DNA of 64,000 nucleotides. Origin: Formosa sp. Hel1_31_208 (lineage in GTDB: Bacteria; Bacteroidota; Bacteroidia; Flavobacteriales; Flavobacteriaceae). The stretch covers positions 1,458,501 through 1,522,500 of the forward strand of contig NZ_LT629733.1 of assembly GCF_900104785.1 (NCBI RefSeq), read 5' to 3'. Under the pieces are notes generated by a model. It saw nothing but the letters and a program-made list of their open reading frames with translations, had not been told where the DNA came from and searched no databases. The position numbers were made by a program, and so were the translations under genes. Position 1 is the first letter of the stretch, and every line of letters begins with the position of its first letter. Positions 17,615-25,918 of the stretch are shown here, piece by piece.

Positions 17615-19579
17615 TTATTCTTCTTCCTCAATTTGACTTTTTGATTTTGTCGCTTGCTCTGGTTTTTTAAATGGTCTTACACCAAAGATTTTCTCTAAAT
17701 TATCTTTAAATATAACTTCCTTATCTAGAAGTACTTCCGCTAATTGAGTTAGCTTATCTTTATTCTCTTCTAGGAGCGCAATGGCACGTTGGTATTGCTT
17801 TTCTATAATATCTGAAATCTCTTTATCTATCAACTCGGCAGTCTGTTCACTGTAGGGTTTAGTAAAGCCGTATTCCGATTGACCTGAAGAATCATAATAG
17901 GTTAAATTTCCAACTTTATCACTTAAGCCGTAGATCGTAACCATGGCTCTAGCTTGTTTTGTTACCTTTTCAAGATCACTTAAAGCTCCTGTCGAAATCT
18001 GATTAAAAATCACTTTTTCTGCAGCCCTACCGCCTAAGGCAGCACACATTTCGTCTAGCATTTGTTCTGGACGCACAATTAATCGCTCTTCAGGTAAATA
18101 CCAAGCTGCTCCTAAAGACTGACCTCTAGGTACAATAGTAACTTTTACAAGTGGGGCAGCATGCTCTAACATCCAACTTACAGTGGCATGTCCAGCTTCG
18201 TGGTAAGCAATGGCTTTTTTCTCGTCTTTAGTAATGATTTTATTCTTTTTCTCTAATCCACCAACAATACGATCAACAGCATCTAAGAAATCCTGTTTTT
18301 CAACAGCTTTCTTACCTCCACGAGCCGCAATAAGTGCTGCTTCATTACACACATTGGCAATATCTGCTCCAGAAAATCCGGGGGTTTGTTTTGCTAAGAA
18401 ATCAATATCTAATTTTTCGGCTTGTTTGATAGGTCTAAGATGTACTTCAAAAATTTCTTTTCGCTCTCTAACATCTGGAAGATCCACATAGATCTGTCTG
18501 TCAAATCGACCAGCACGCATTAGAGCTTTGTCGAGGACATCGGCTCTGTTGGTTGCTGCTAAAACAATCACATTGGTATTGGTTCCAAAACCATCCATTT
18601 CAGTCAACAATTGGTTCAGGGTGTTTTCACGTTCATCATTAGAGCCTGAGAAGTTATTTTTTCCACGTGCTCTACCAATGGCGTCAATTTCATCAATGAA
18701 TATAATTGCAGGTGATTTTTCTTTTGCTTGTTTAAACAAGTCGCGCACACGAGAGGCACCAACTCCAACGAACATTTCTACGAAATCTGAGCCAGAAAGT
18801 GAGAAGAATGGTACTTGAGCTTCACCTGCAACTGCTTTGGCTAATAAGGTTTTACCAGTACCAGGTTGTCCAACTAATAAGGCGCCTTTAGGAATTTTAC
18901 CACCAAGTGAGGTGTATTTTTCAGGGTTTTTTAAGAAGTCTACAATTTCTTGAACTTCTTCTTTAGCCCCTTCTAATCCCGCAACATCTTTGAAAGACGT
19001 TTTAACATCGGTTTTCTCATCGAAGAGTTTGGCTTTAGATTTTCCAATATTGAAAATTTGTCCACCAGCACCGCCACCTGATCCACCAGACATACGTCTC
19101 ATAATGAAGATCCATACACCGATAATAAGAATAAAAGGAAGTAAGGATAATAGTAAGTTGCCAAAGACATTTTCTTCAGTTGTGAAATTCACGTCTACAT
19201 CCAAGGTAGGATCATTCGCCAAAGCAGATTCTACTTTGTTTTGGAATAATTCTAATTCACCAAACTCAAATTTATAATTTGCAGGAGGCTCTGTAGAAGG
19301 AAGTATGTTAGTGTTTCTTGCTTTTTTATGAATCTCTTTTTGAGCCGCCTCTTTAGTAAGATAAACACGAGCTTCGCGTCGATTTACTACATCAAGTTTT
19401 TCTACATCACCTTGATTCATGTAATTCAAAAACTCGGAAACTGTAAGTTTTTGAGCATTTGATCCACCAAAACCACCGGAGAACATTTGAATCGCTAAGA
19501 ATGCAGCGATTACAAAGCCGTAGATCCAGTAGGGACTAAACTTTGGTTTTTTATTTAAATTTTTATTCTCTTTTGCCAT
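17615..19579 (-). CDS. ftsH: ATP-dependent zinc metalloprotease FtsH
   Basis: A 654-residue inner-membrane AAA+ protease that degrades misfolded membrane proteins and short-lived regulators. It has two membrane spans (about 16-34 and 142-160) around a periplasmic domain, then an AAA domain with Walker A GQPGTGKT (237-244), Walker B IIFIDEID (292-299) and the second region of homology. The M41 protease site is HEAGH (460-464). It lies 38 bases downstream of rsfS and is probably in the same transcript. Confidence 0.97.
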   Translation of the reverse strand: MAKENKNLNKKPKFSPYWIYGFVIAAFLAIQMFSGGFGGSNAQKLTVSEFLNYMNQGDVEKLDVVNRREARVYLTKEAAQKEIHKKARNTNILPSTEPPANYKFEFGELELFQNKVESALANDPTLDVDVNFTTEENVFGNLLLSLLPFILIIGVWIFIMRRMSGGSGGGAGGQIFNIGKSKAKLFDEKTDVKTSFKDVAGLEGAKEEVQEIVDFLKNPEKYTSLGGKIPKGALLVGQPGTGKTLLAKAVAGEAQVPFFSLSGSDFVEMFVGVGASRVRDLFKQAKEKSPAIIFIDEIDAIGRARGKNNFSGSNDERENTLNQLLTEMDGFGTNTNVIVLAATNRADVLDKALMRAGRFDRQIYVDLPDVRERKEIFEVHLRPIKQAEKLDIDFLAKQTPGFSGADIANVCNEAALIAARGGKKAVEKQDFLDAVDRIVGGLEKKNKIITKDEKKAIAYHEAGHATVSWMLEHAAPLVKVTIVPRGQSLGAAWYLPEERLIVRPEQMLDEMCAALGGRAAEKVIFNQISTGALSDLEKVTKQARAMVTIYGLSDKVGNLTYYDSSGQSEYGFTKPYSEQTAELIDKEISDIIEKQYQRAIALLEENKDKLTQLAEVLLDKEVIFKDNLEKIFGVRPFKKPEQATKSKSQIEEEE

Positions 19580-19617
19580 CTATAATTACCACTGAGGTGG
19601 TTTTTTATTTAATATGT

Positions 19618-19989
19618 TTAATAACTTGATTCTATTTGAGTCGTTTTTGCATCACCCCAAAGACTTTCAATATCATAATAATCTCTAATATGTTTTTGAA
19701 AGACATGAACAACGACATTTACATAATCCATTAATACCCACTCAGCATTATCACTTCCTTCAATATGCCACGGATTGTCTTTATGCTCTTTACTAACCTT
19801 TTTTTGTATGGAAGAAACAATGGCGTTTACTTGTGTATTGGAGGTTCCTTCACAAATAACGAAGTAATCGCAAACTGTATTTTCAATCTCTCTTAAATCT
19901 AAAATCGTAATTTCTTTTCCTTTTACATCTTCAATACCAGCTATAACCGTCGTTATTAGTTGATCTGCACTCATATTTTTTTTCGCCAT
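19618..19989 (-). CDS. rsfS: Ribosomal silencing factor RsfS
   Basis: A 123-residue protein of the RsfS/Iojap family. It binds uL14 on the 50S subunit and blocks subunit joining in starvation. Family motifs include ILDLREIENTVCDYFVICEG (about 24-43) and WHIEGSDNAEWVLMDYVNVVVHVF (about 78-101, here split by its conserved tryptophans and aspartate). It is the first gene before ftsH. A minus-strand -7 box TAACTTTG (20010-20017) lies just upstream. Confidence 0.94.
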   Translation of the reverse strand: MAKKNMSADQLITTVIAGIEDVKGKEITILDLREIENTVCDYFVICEGTSNTQVNAIVSSIQKKVSKEHKDNPWHIEGSDNAEWVLMDYVNVVVHVFQKHIRDYYDIESLWGDAKTTQIESSY

Positions 19990-20009
19990 TAAATTGATTT
20001 AATTTTGTG

Positions 20010-20017
20010 CAAAGTTA
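20010..20017 (-). promoter_or_regulatory. -7 box of rsfS-ftsH unit (TAACTTTG)
   Basis: A match to TAnnTTTG on the minus strand, 20 bases upstream of the rsfS ATG. No clear -33 TTG is seen. Confidence 0.5.
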
Positions 20018-20085
20018 TTATTTTTTTGCTTCTTTTGAACGGATATTTATCATAAGAAATTTATAATTTTTTCAAGACCATTCCT

Positions 20086-20817
20086 ATGCGTATAATCAAA
20101 CTTAGTGCCATCGACTCAACCAACACTTTTTTAAGACAGTTGAGTGCTGCCGAAGTACTTAGTGATTTTACCGTTGTTGTTGCTGAATCACAGCTAAAGG
20201 GTCGAGGTCAAATGGGGACTACATGGACTTCTCAACCTTCAAAAAACCTGATTTGCAGTGTCTTCGTTGATGTTTCTTATTTAAATATAGAGCACAGTTT
20301 TTATATTAGTATGGCCGTATCATTAGCAATTTCAAGTGCCTTAAAAAGCTTTCAAATAAAAAAGGTAAAAGTGAAATGGCCTAACGACATTTTGGCAGAC
20401 CAAAAGAAGATTTCGGGTATATTGATTGAAAATGTCATAAAAAACAATCAACTACAAGGTAGCATTATTGGTTTTGGACTCAATGTCAATCAAACTCAAT
20501 TTAATGACTTGGCTTTGGCAAGTTCAATGCAAATTGTTTCTGGAAAGTCTTTTGATTTAGATGAAGTGCTACAACGTATTTTAAAATATCTCAAAGTAAA
20601 TATGAGCCTTCTTAGAGATAGAGAACTAGTCGAATTGAAAAAACGCTATGAGCAAGAATTATTTAGAAAAAATAAACCTTCAACATTTAAAAATGCTGAG
20701 AGAGGTTTGTTTTCTGGTTTTATAAAAGGAGTTACAGACTCTGGTCACCTTCAGATTTTAGTAGAAGACAACAGAATTATGGTGTTTCAATTGAAAGAGG
20801 TGCAGTTGCTCTATTAA
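20086..20817 (+). CDS. birA: Biotin-[acetyl-CoA-carboxylase] ligase
   Basis: A 243-residue enzyme that attaches biotin to the carboxyl-carrier protein through biotinyl-AMP. It is catalytic domain only, with no N-terminal DNA-binding domain, so it is not expected to repress biotin genes. The biotinyl-AMP loop GRGQMG (39-44) is followed by TTWTS, and KVKWPNDIL with KISGILIE forms the biotin pocket. The gene converges with the SRPBCC gene, the two stop codons overlapping by four bases. Confidence 0.95.
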   Translation: MRIIKLSAIDSTNTFLRQLSAAEVLSDFTVVVAESQLKGRGQMGTTWTSQPSKNLICSVFVDVSYLNIEHSFYISMAVSLAISSALKSFQIKKVKVKWPNDILADQKKISGILIENVIKNNQLQGSIIGFGLNVNQTQFNDLALASSMQIVSGKSFDLDEVLQRILKYLKVNMSLLRDRELVELKKRYEQELFRKNKPSTFKNAERGLFSGFIKGVTDSGHLQILVEDNRIMVFQLKEVQLLY

Positions 20818-21209
20818 ACCTTAGCGGGCATATTTCCAACTAGTGTTTCAATAAACTTATTAATTGGTCCTTTAATCATCATAGCCATCATTGCGTTGAA
20901 TTCACCTTCAAAAACTAAGGCAACTTCACTTTTAGATGTTTCTATTTCAGTAATATTGGCGGTTAGGGAGAAATCAAGTTTTCCACCAGCAGCGCCCAAA
21001 ACAATTTTATTTGGAGGTATACTGTCCATTTTTTTTAACACGATTTCTGGCATACCTTTTAGAGCAAATAAAAATTTATCCTCTTCTAAGATCTCAAATT
21101 TACTAATGTTTTCAGGCATTAGTTTCTCAAAATTTTTAACATCTGATAAGAAGTCGTAGGCCTCTTGAGCTGATTTATTTATAGTTGTTTTTGGTGATTC
21201 TAATTTCAT
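20814..21209 (-). CDS. SRPBCC-fold protein (START/polyketide-cyclase-like)
   Basis: A 131-residue single-domain protein. It begins with the typical strand-helix pattern of the SRPBCC superfamily (INKSAQEAYDFLSDVKNFEKLMP), followed by alternating strands around a hydrophobic cavity and a C-terminal helix. The ligand is unknown. It lies 32 bases downstream of pyrE on the same strand and is likely co-transcribed; this pairing gives no functional clue. Confidence 0.8.
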   Translation of the reverse strand: MKLESPKTTINKSAQEAYDFLSDVKNFEKLMPENISKFEILEEDKFLFALKGMPEIVLKKMDSIPPNKIVLGAAGGKLDFSLTANITEIETSKSEVALVFEGEFNAMMAMMIKGPINKFIETLVGNMPAKV

Positions 21210-21241
21210 TCTTAAGTATTTATCAATTTAGATAACTATGC

Positions 21242-21886
21242 TCAAATAGCATTCCATTCACTCGGATTAGTATTCCATTGTGCCAAAACTTCTTGTTCTT
21301 TAGCATTTATATATTTGGTATCAAGCGCTTGCTCCAGAAGATTTTCATAATTACTTAAGGTGTGTAGGTTGACCTTTGCTTTGTCAAAATTCGTCTTCGC
21401 CACTTCAAAACCATAAGTAAATATCGCCACCATGCCCTTTACATTTACATTGGCCGCTTCTAAGGCCTTCACCGCATTTAGACTGCTTTTACCAGTACTA
21501 ATGAGGTCTTCTACAACGACTACATTTTGACCAGCTTCAACAAAACCTTCAATTTGATTTTGGCGTCCATGAGATTTTGCTTCAGGTCTCACATAAATAA
21601 ATGGTAAACCTAAATACTCAGCGACTAAAATGCCAATCCCAATAGCTCCAGTAGCAACACCAGCGATTACATCTACTTTTCCATAGTGCGACTCAATATG
21701 CTTTGCCATGGTTTCTCTAATGTAATTTCGAATGGGCGGAAATGACAATACAATTCGGTTATCGCAATATATTGGAGAGTTCCAGCCTGAAGCCCAAATA
21801 AAGGGGTCGTTTGGCTGAAGTTTTATTGCATTTATCTTTAGTAAAACTTCGGCAGTTTGTTTGGCGGTGTCTTTATCAAAAATCAT
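21242..21886 (-). CDS. pyrE: Orotate phosphoribosyltransferase
   Basis: A 214-residue enzyme that converts orotate and PRPP to OMP. The PRPP-binding loop VVVVEDLISTGKSS spans 122-135, and GVATGAIGIG plus YVRPEAKSHG are family blocks. A minus-strand -7 box TAGTTTTG (21891-21898) ends only four bases before the ATG, so the transcript is predicted to be leaderless or nearly so. It is divergent from the NUDIX gene. Confidence 0.96.
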   Translation of the reverse strand: MIFDKDTAKQTAEVLLKINAIKLQPNDPFIWASGWNSPIYCDNRIVLSFPPIRNYIRETMAKHIESHYGKVDVIAGVATGAIGIGILVAEYLGLPFIYVRPEAKSHGRQNQIEGFVEAGQNVVVVEDLISTGKSSLNAVKALEAANVNVKGMVAIFTYGFEVAKTNFDKAKVNLHTLSNYENLLEQALDTKYINAKEQEVLAQWNTNPSEWNAI

Positions 21887-21890
21887 GTTG

Positions 21891-21898
21891 CAAAACTA
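21891..21898 (-). promoter_or_regulatory. -7 box of pyrE, adjacent to start codon
   Basis: TAGTTTTG on the minus strand matches TAnnTTTG and leaves only CAAC before the pyrE ATG. No other match is seen in the 126-base divergent region, and no -33 TTG is evident. Confidence 0.5.
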
Positions 21899-22012
21899 CG
21901 GATTTTTAATAAAATGTAATTTTAAAACCTTAAAATAAATAATTTCAAAATTGAAGAACATTATTATAAAAATGATATTTTTACTTTTTAAAGATTCCAA
22001 GATAAATATTGC

Positions 22013-22594
22013 ATGTATTATATCTATGTAAATAATAAGCCAATCGTTTTAACTACTCAAGTTGAAAAGGAGGAAGGGTTTAAAAATTATCTATTGTCAA
22101 CAGTTCATATTGGTAAGGTAATTAAAGAATTAAATACAACCTCTTTAAAAGAAGTACGATTAATTGGAGATCATGAGGATAAACTCTTGAAAAAATTCTT
22201 AAAATTATTACCTAATGTAATAGCCGGTGGTGGAAAAGTTTATAATGAGCAAGATAAAATATTGTTTATCTATAGAAACAACAAATGGGATTTACCCAAA
22301 GGTAAAATAGAAGGTAAAGAAACGATTGAACGCACTGCAATTCGTGAAGTAGAAGAGGAAACTGGTGTGACGGGATTGTCAATAACAAAACCTCTTGCCA
22401 CAACCTATCATATTTTTAAACGCAACGGTAACCATAGGATAAAAATCACCTATTGGTTTCAAATGAAAACCGCATATGATGGTCAGTTGTATCCACAAGA
22501 AAAAGAGGGTATTACAAAAGTAGCATGGTTAGATGAATTGTATAGCCAAAAGGCCTTAGCAAATAGCTATGCTAATATTAAGCTTTTAGTTTAA
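22013..22594 (+). CDS. NUDIX hydrolase
   Basis: A 193-residue protein with a complete Nudix box at 97-119 (G97, E103, R111-E112, E115-E116, G118). The N-terminal 70 residues form a separate small domain found in flavobacterial homologues. The KWDLPKGK lead-in suits (di)nucleoside polyphosphate-type hydrolases, but the substrate cannot be told from sequence. It is divergent from pyrE and convergent with the M14 peptidase gene. Confidence 0.9.
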   Translation: MYYIYVNNKPIVLTTQVEKEEGFKNYLLSTVHIGKVIKELNTTSLKEVRLIGDHEDKLLKKFLKLLPNVIAGGGKVYNEQDKILFIYRNNKWDLPKGKIEGKETIERTAIREVEEETGVTGLSITKPLATTYHIFKRNGNHRIKITYWFQMKTAYDGQLYPQEKEGITKVAWLDELYSQKALANSYANIKLLV

Positions 22595-22612
22595 GCTATT
22601 GGCTCTATCATA

Positions 22613-24346
22613 TTATTCTATTCGATACACAGGATATTGCAAATGCGCTTTTTCATAATGCGCACTGTGTTTGTGTAGCCAATCTAATTGCGCATACCAG
22701 TTATTAGCAAATTCTATATCTGAAGTTTTTTTGAGATTAAAATCTATTTGCAGTTTTGGGTTTTGAGAGAGGATAGCTTTGGCTTTATCTTCCCAGACAT
22801 AAGGGGAAAAGCCTTCTTTTTGTTGAAGAATGGTATCAAAAAAATTCCAACTAAAAAACGAATCTGGAGCTTGAGGTTCGAGCGTTTCGAGCAAATATCT
22901 CAGTGCTGTTTGGTTGGTTTCTATTAAGAGGTCACCTTTTGAGAAAGTGACTTGATCTTCAAAACGATCTAGGTCCACATTGTAATGCGGATAATGACCT
23001 TCATAAGCTTGTTGTCGTGTTTGATAGTTTTTTATTTTGAAAGATGTCACCAATATGGTTGTATCCTTTTCAATTGGGGTCATTTCAACTTTGTTCAGCT
23101 CTAATAATTCAATGACGTTCCACCAACCATGAGGAATGATATAGGCTTTTGGAATCTCAACACTTAAGGTGGATGCCATGTAATTACTATAAATGATATC
23201 CTTTGTAAAGGGTTTTGTACGATCATATTTTAAACGCTTCGCACCTGTGAGATCACTTTCAATCATTTGGCCTTCATAACCTTTAAATTGTAGTGTTGAA
23301 GTTCTTGTGGTATCAACTGTCCATCGGATTGGATAGCTCTTTTGTTTGAGTAATTCAGTCGTAGCATTTTTTCGTAATTCTGAAATTTGCTCACCTTGAG
23401 TTTCTGTGATTTCAATCATACTTTTCATGAGTTCATATGTGCCTTCAACACGTTGTTTATAGGGTTTAAGCATATGAGTTTCTACCATTATCCCCAAAGT
23501 ATTCCAAAGGGTTGTATAACCGGTTGAGTAGCGCGGTGAATCCATAAACTGACTAAAACCTTGCTCAGGAGTTCTGTTAAAAACGTTGACATAAGGTGTA
23601 ATGTCCCAATCCTGAACCGCTAATTTTTCTTCTAGCTGAGGCATCATCGTCGTATGAAGGAAGTCGCCTAATTTACCTCCTAGTTTGTTGTGCTGGGTAA
23701 ATAAATGAGTCAATGTATATTGATAATCGGCACCATTACTTACATGATTATCTATGAACACATCAGGTTGAACGCGATGAAAGATACTCGCAAAGGTTCT
23801 TGCGTTTTTAGTGTCTGATTTTATGAAATCTCTATTAAGGTCAAAGTTTCTTGCATTTCCTCTAAAACCATAATCTTCAGGGCCATTTTGATTGGTTCTT
23901 GTTGTCGCGTTTCGATTTAAACTCCCACCAACATTATAAACAGGAATAGTCACAAGAACTGTTGATTTGGGCATTGTTATTTTGCCTTGAACAATATCGC
24001 GATATAAAAGCATAGTCGCATCAATACCATCAGATTCTCCAGGATGAATACCATTATTAATCAAGAGGATACGTTTCGATTTCCTAACTTCTGAAAAATC
24101 AAAATTCATATCTGGATTAAGCGTTATAATATGTAGTGGCTTTCCAGAATCTGTTTCTCCAATAGCTTCGATTTGAATAGCATCATAAGCTGCTGCAAGT
24201 TGTTTGTAATAGGTAATAGTTCCCTCATAAGTAGCCGTTTGTGTGCCATTTGAGATTTCAAATTGGGTCTTAAAATCGGTGATTATGGGTTTGTTTTCCG
24301 AAGTGCAAGAGCATAAGATAAGACAGAAAAGCGCTAGTTTTTTCAT
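22613..24346 (-). CDS. Lipoprotein M14-family zinc carboxypeptidase
   Basis: 577 residues from the ATG at 24346 (a TTG two codons upstream is less likely). The lipobox cysteine is Cys14 (ILCSC), so it is anchored in the envelope. The M14 zinc motif HPGES begins at His101, with Glu104 as second ligand. NRNATTR, the Arg-Asp-Phe-Asp-Leu-Asn-Arg segment, FIDNHVSNG and VETHML (catalytic Glu region) follow. It probably trims peptides outside the cytoplasm. Its promoter overlaps the divergent promoter of the small gene at 24.46 kb. Confidence 0.88.
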   Translation of the reverse strand: MKKLALFCLILCSCTSENKPIITDFKTQFEISNGTQTATYEGTITYYKQLAAAYDAIQIEAIGETDSGKPLHIITLNPDMNFDFSEVRKSKRILLINNGIHPGESDGIDATMLLYRDIVQGKITMPKSTVLVTIPVYNVGGSLNRNATTRTNQNGPEDYGFRGNARNFDLNRDFIKSDTKNARTFASIFHRVQPDVFIDNHVSNGADYQYTLTHLFTQHNKLGGKLGDFLHTTMMPQLEEKLAVQDWDITPYVNVFNRTPEQGFSQFMDSPRYSTGYTTLWNTLGIMVETHMLKPYKQRVEGTYELMKSMIEITETQGEQISELRKNATTELLKQKSYPIRWTVDTTRTSTLQFKGYEGQMIESDLTGAKRLKYDRTKPFTKDIIYSNYMASTLSVEIPKAYIIPHGWWNVIELLELNKVEMTPIEKDTTILVTSFKIKNYQTRQQAYEGHYPHYNVDLDRFEDQVTFSKGDLLIETNQTALRYLLETLEPQAPDSFFSWNFFDTILQQKEGFSPYVWEDKAKAILSQNPKLQIDFNLKKTSDIEFANNWYAQLDWLHKHSAHYEKAHLQYPVYRIE

Positions 24347-24415
24347 ATTCAAAAAGTAATGTGCAATTGTTAATATTGTTGTTTATTTCTTTCGTCAACT
24401 TTAATTTAAATGATC

Positions 24416-24434
24416 CAAAGTTAATCTAAATTTG
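24416..24434. promoter_or_regulatory. Back-to-back divergent -7 boxes
   Basis: TAACTTTG on the minus strand (24416-24423) faces the M14 peptidase gene, and TAAATTTG on the plus strand (24427-24434) faces the gene at 24461. The boxes are only three bases apart, so the two promoters should compete for polymerase. Confidence 0.5.
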
Positions 24435-24460
24435 AATTATCCCTTTAAACTAATAGCGAA

Positions 24461-24850
24461 ATGAATGTTTTTATTTTACCCTTTGGAAAAGTTAATATAC
24501 TTAAATCTAATATTGCCGAAATTATAATTAATGATGGTGTTGTCATAGACGCGTCAATGGTCTCGGCCTATCGCAACTTGTTGCGATCTCATTTAAACCC
24601 CCCGTTTTCTTTATTAATTAATAAACAACACGGATACTCTTATACATTTGAAGCTCAAACTGCTATGGGCGATCTCAATGAAGATGTTGATTATCGAGCT
24701 GTTATTGTGCGCAGTCAGAGTGGTGAAATGGCCACAGAGATTGTTATGGATATTAATAAACAGAACAATTGGAAAATCAAAATATTTAAGGAACGCGAAG
24801 AAGGATTAAACTGGCTTTTATTGCAACAAAATAATAAAAGTGCGATATAG
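24461..24850 (+). CDS. Small cytosolic protein, SpoIIAA/STAS-like, function unknown
   Basis: A 129-residue soluble protein without signal or membrane segment. The order of strands and helices (NIAEIIINDGVVIDASMVSAYRN, then FSLLINKQHGYSYTF, then YRAVIVRS and a C-terminal FKEREEGLNWL helix) resembles the SpoIIAA-like/STAS fold seen in many flavobacterial hypotheticals. No catalytic motif is seen. It stands 48 bases before the CtlX-like gene on the same strand and could share a transcript with it. Confidence 0.6.
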   Translation: MNVFILPFGKVNILKSNIAEIIINDGVVIDASMVSAYRNLLRSHLNPPFSLLINKQHGYSYTFEAQTAMGDLNEDVDYRAVIVRSQSGEMATEIVMDINKQNNWKIKIFKEREEGLNWLLLQQNNKSAI

Positions 24851-24898
24851 AATCGTATGGCAAATTTGACTAATTTTACTGCACTTTAATTTTATACA

Positions 24899-25831
24899 AT
24901 GTTGCAAACTACAAATACCATTTTGATGATTCGTCCGGTCAATTTTCGGATGAACGAGGAAACAGCTGTTAATAATTATTTTCAAGAAGATTTAAGCATC
25001 AAAAATGCGGAGATTAACGCTAAAGCGCAACAAGAATTTGATGCTTTTGTTTTGAAGTTAAAAGCAGTTGGAGTTAATGTGATTGTCGAAAATGATGACG
25101 AATTAATGGATACGCCAGATTCTGTCTTTCCAAATAATTGGGTGAGTTTTCATGAAAATGGAAATGTAGGTTTATATCCGATGTTTGCTGAAAACAGAAG
25201 AAAAGAACGTCGAGATGAAGTGTTTATACGTCTAGAAAATGAGGGTTTCAGAATAGAAAATATTATCGATTATACCAGTGCTGAGGACGAAGGTCTGTTT
25301 TTAGAAGGTACAGGTAGTTTGGTCTTAGATCGTATTAATGGCAAAGCTTATTGTGCTTTATCCGCAAGAGCTGATGAAGACTTATTTATTGAGTTTTGTG
25401 AAGATTTTGAATATACACCCGTTGTGTTTACTGCAAATCAATCCGTGAATGGAGAACGATTACCAATATATCACACGAATGTGATGATGTGTCTTGCCGA
25501 ACAGTTTTCAGTCATATGTTTGGATGCTATAGATGATAAAAAGGAGCGTAAGAATGTAATTAAACATCTCAAAACTGATGGAAAAACAATCATAGAAATT
25601 TCGGAAAAACAGATGCATCAATTTGCAGGTAATATGTTGCAGGTAAGAGGAGAAAATGATCAACGTTATCTCGTGATGAGTAAAGCCGCTCATGATAGCT
25701 TGTCGCCTCAACAAATAGCATCTATTGAGAAGTTCTGCCCGATACTTTCAAGCTCATTAGAAACCATAGAAACCTGTGGTGGTGGCAGCGCACGATGTAT
25801 GATGGCAGAAGTGTTTTTGCCTAAGATTTAA
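24899..25831 (+). CDS. ctlX: CtlX-like citrulline/arginine-related pentein hydrolase
   Basis: A 310-residue guanidine-modifying-fold enzyme. It opens with the characteristic TILMIRPVNFRMNEETAVNN, has the DSVFPNNWVSFH block (about 73-84), the ELEGTGSL-type acid motif (FLEGTGSLVLD), the active His in YHTNVMM and the nucleophile Cys in GGGSARCMMAEVF near residue 302. Members named CtlX hydrolyse citrulline. The substrate here is an inference from family resemblance. No arginine-catabolism operon surrounds it. Confidence 0.8.
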   Translation: MLQTTNTILMIRPVNFRMNEETAVNNYFQEDLSIKNAEINAKAQQEFDAFVLKLKAVGVNVIVENDDELMDTPDSVFPNNWVSFHENGNVGLYPMFAENRRKERRDEVFIRLENEGFRIENIIDYTSAEDEGLFLEGTGSLVLDRINGKAYCALSARADEDLFIEFCEDFEYTPVVFTANQSVNGERLPIYHTNVMMCLAEQFSVICLDAIDDKKERKNVIKHLKTDGKTIIEISEKQMHQFAGNMLQVRGENDQRYLVMSKAAHDSLSPQQIASIEKFCPILSSSLETIETCGGGSARCMMAEVFLPKI

Positions 25832-25918
25832 TCTCGTTTTGTAAAGGTGGAATAATCATTTTGTGCACGCTAAATATATTTGGTATTAGTACAAAAGGTT
25901 ATAATACTATAATAAAAA

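Noticed and set aside
19580..19612. ACCAC-TGAG-GTGGT hairpin with T-run between ftsH and rsfS
   Set aside because: The T-run is on the plus strand while both genes are on the minus strand, so it cannot terminate them; no plus-strand gene ends there.
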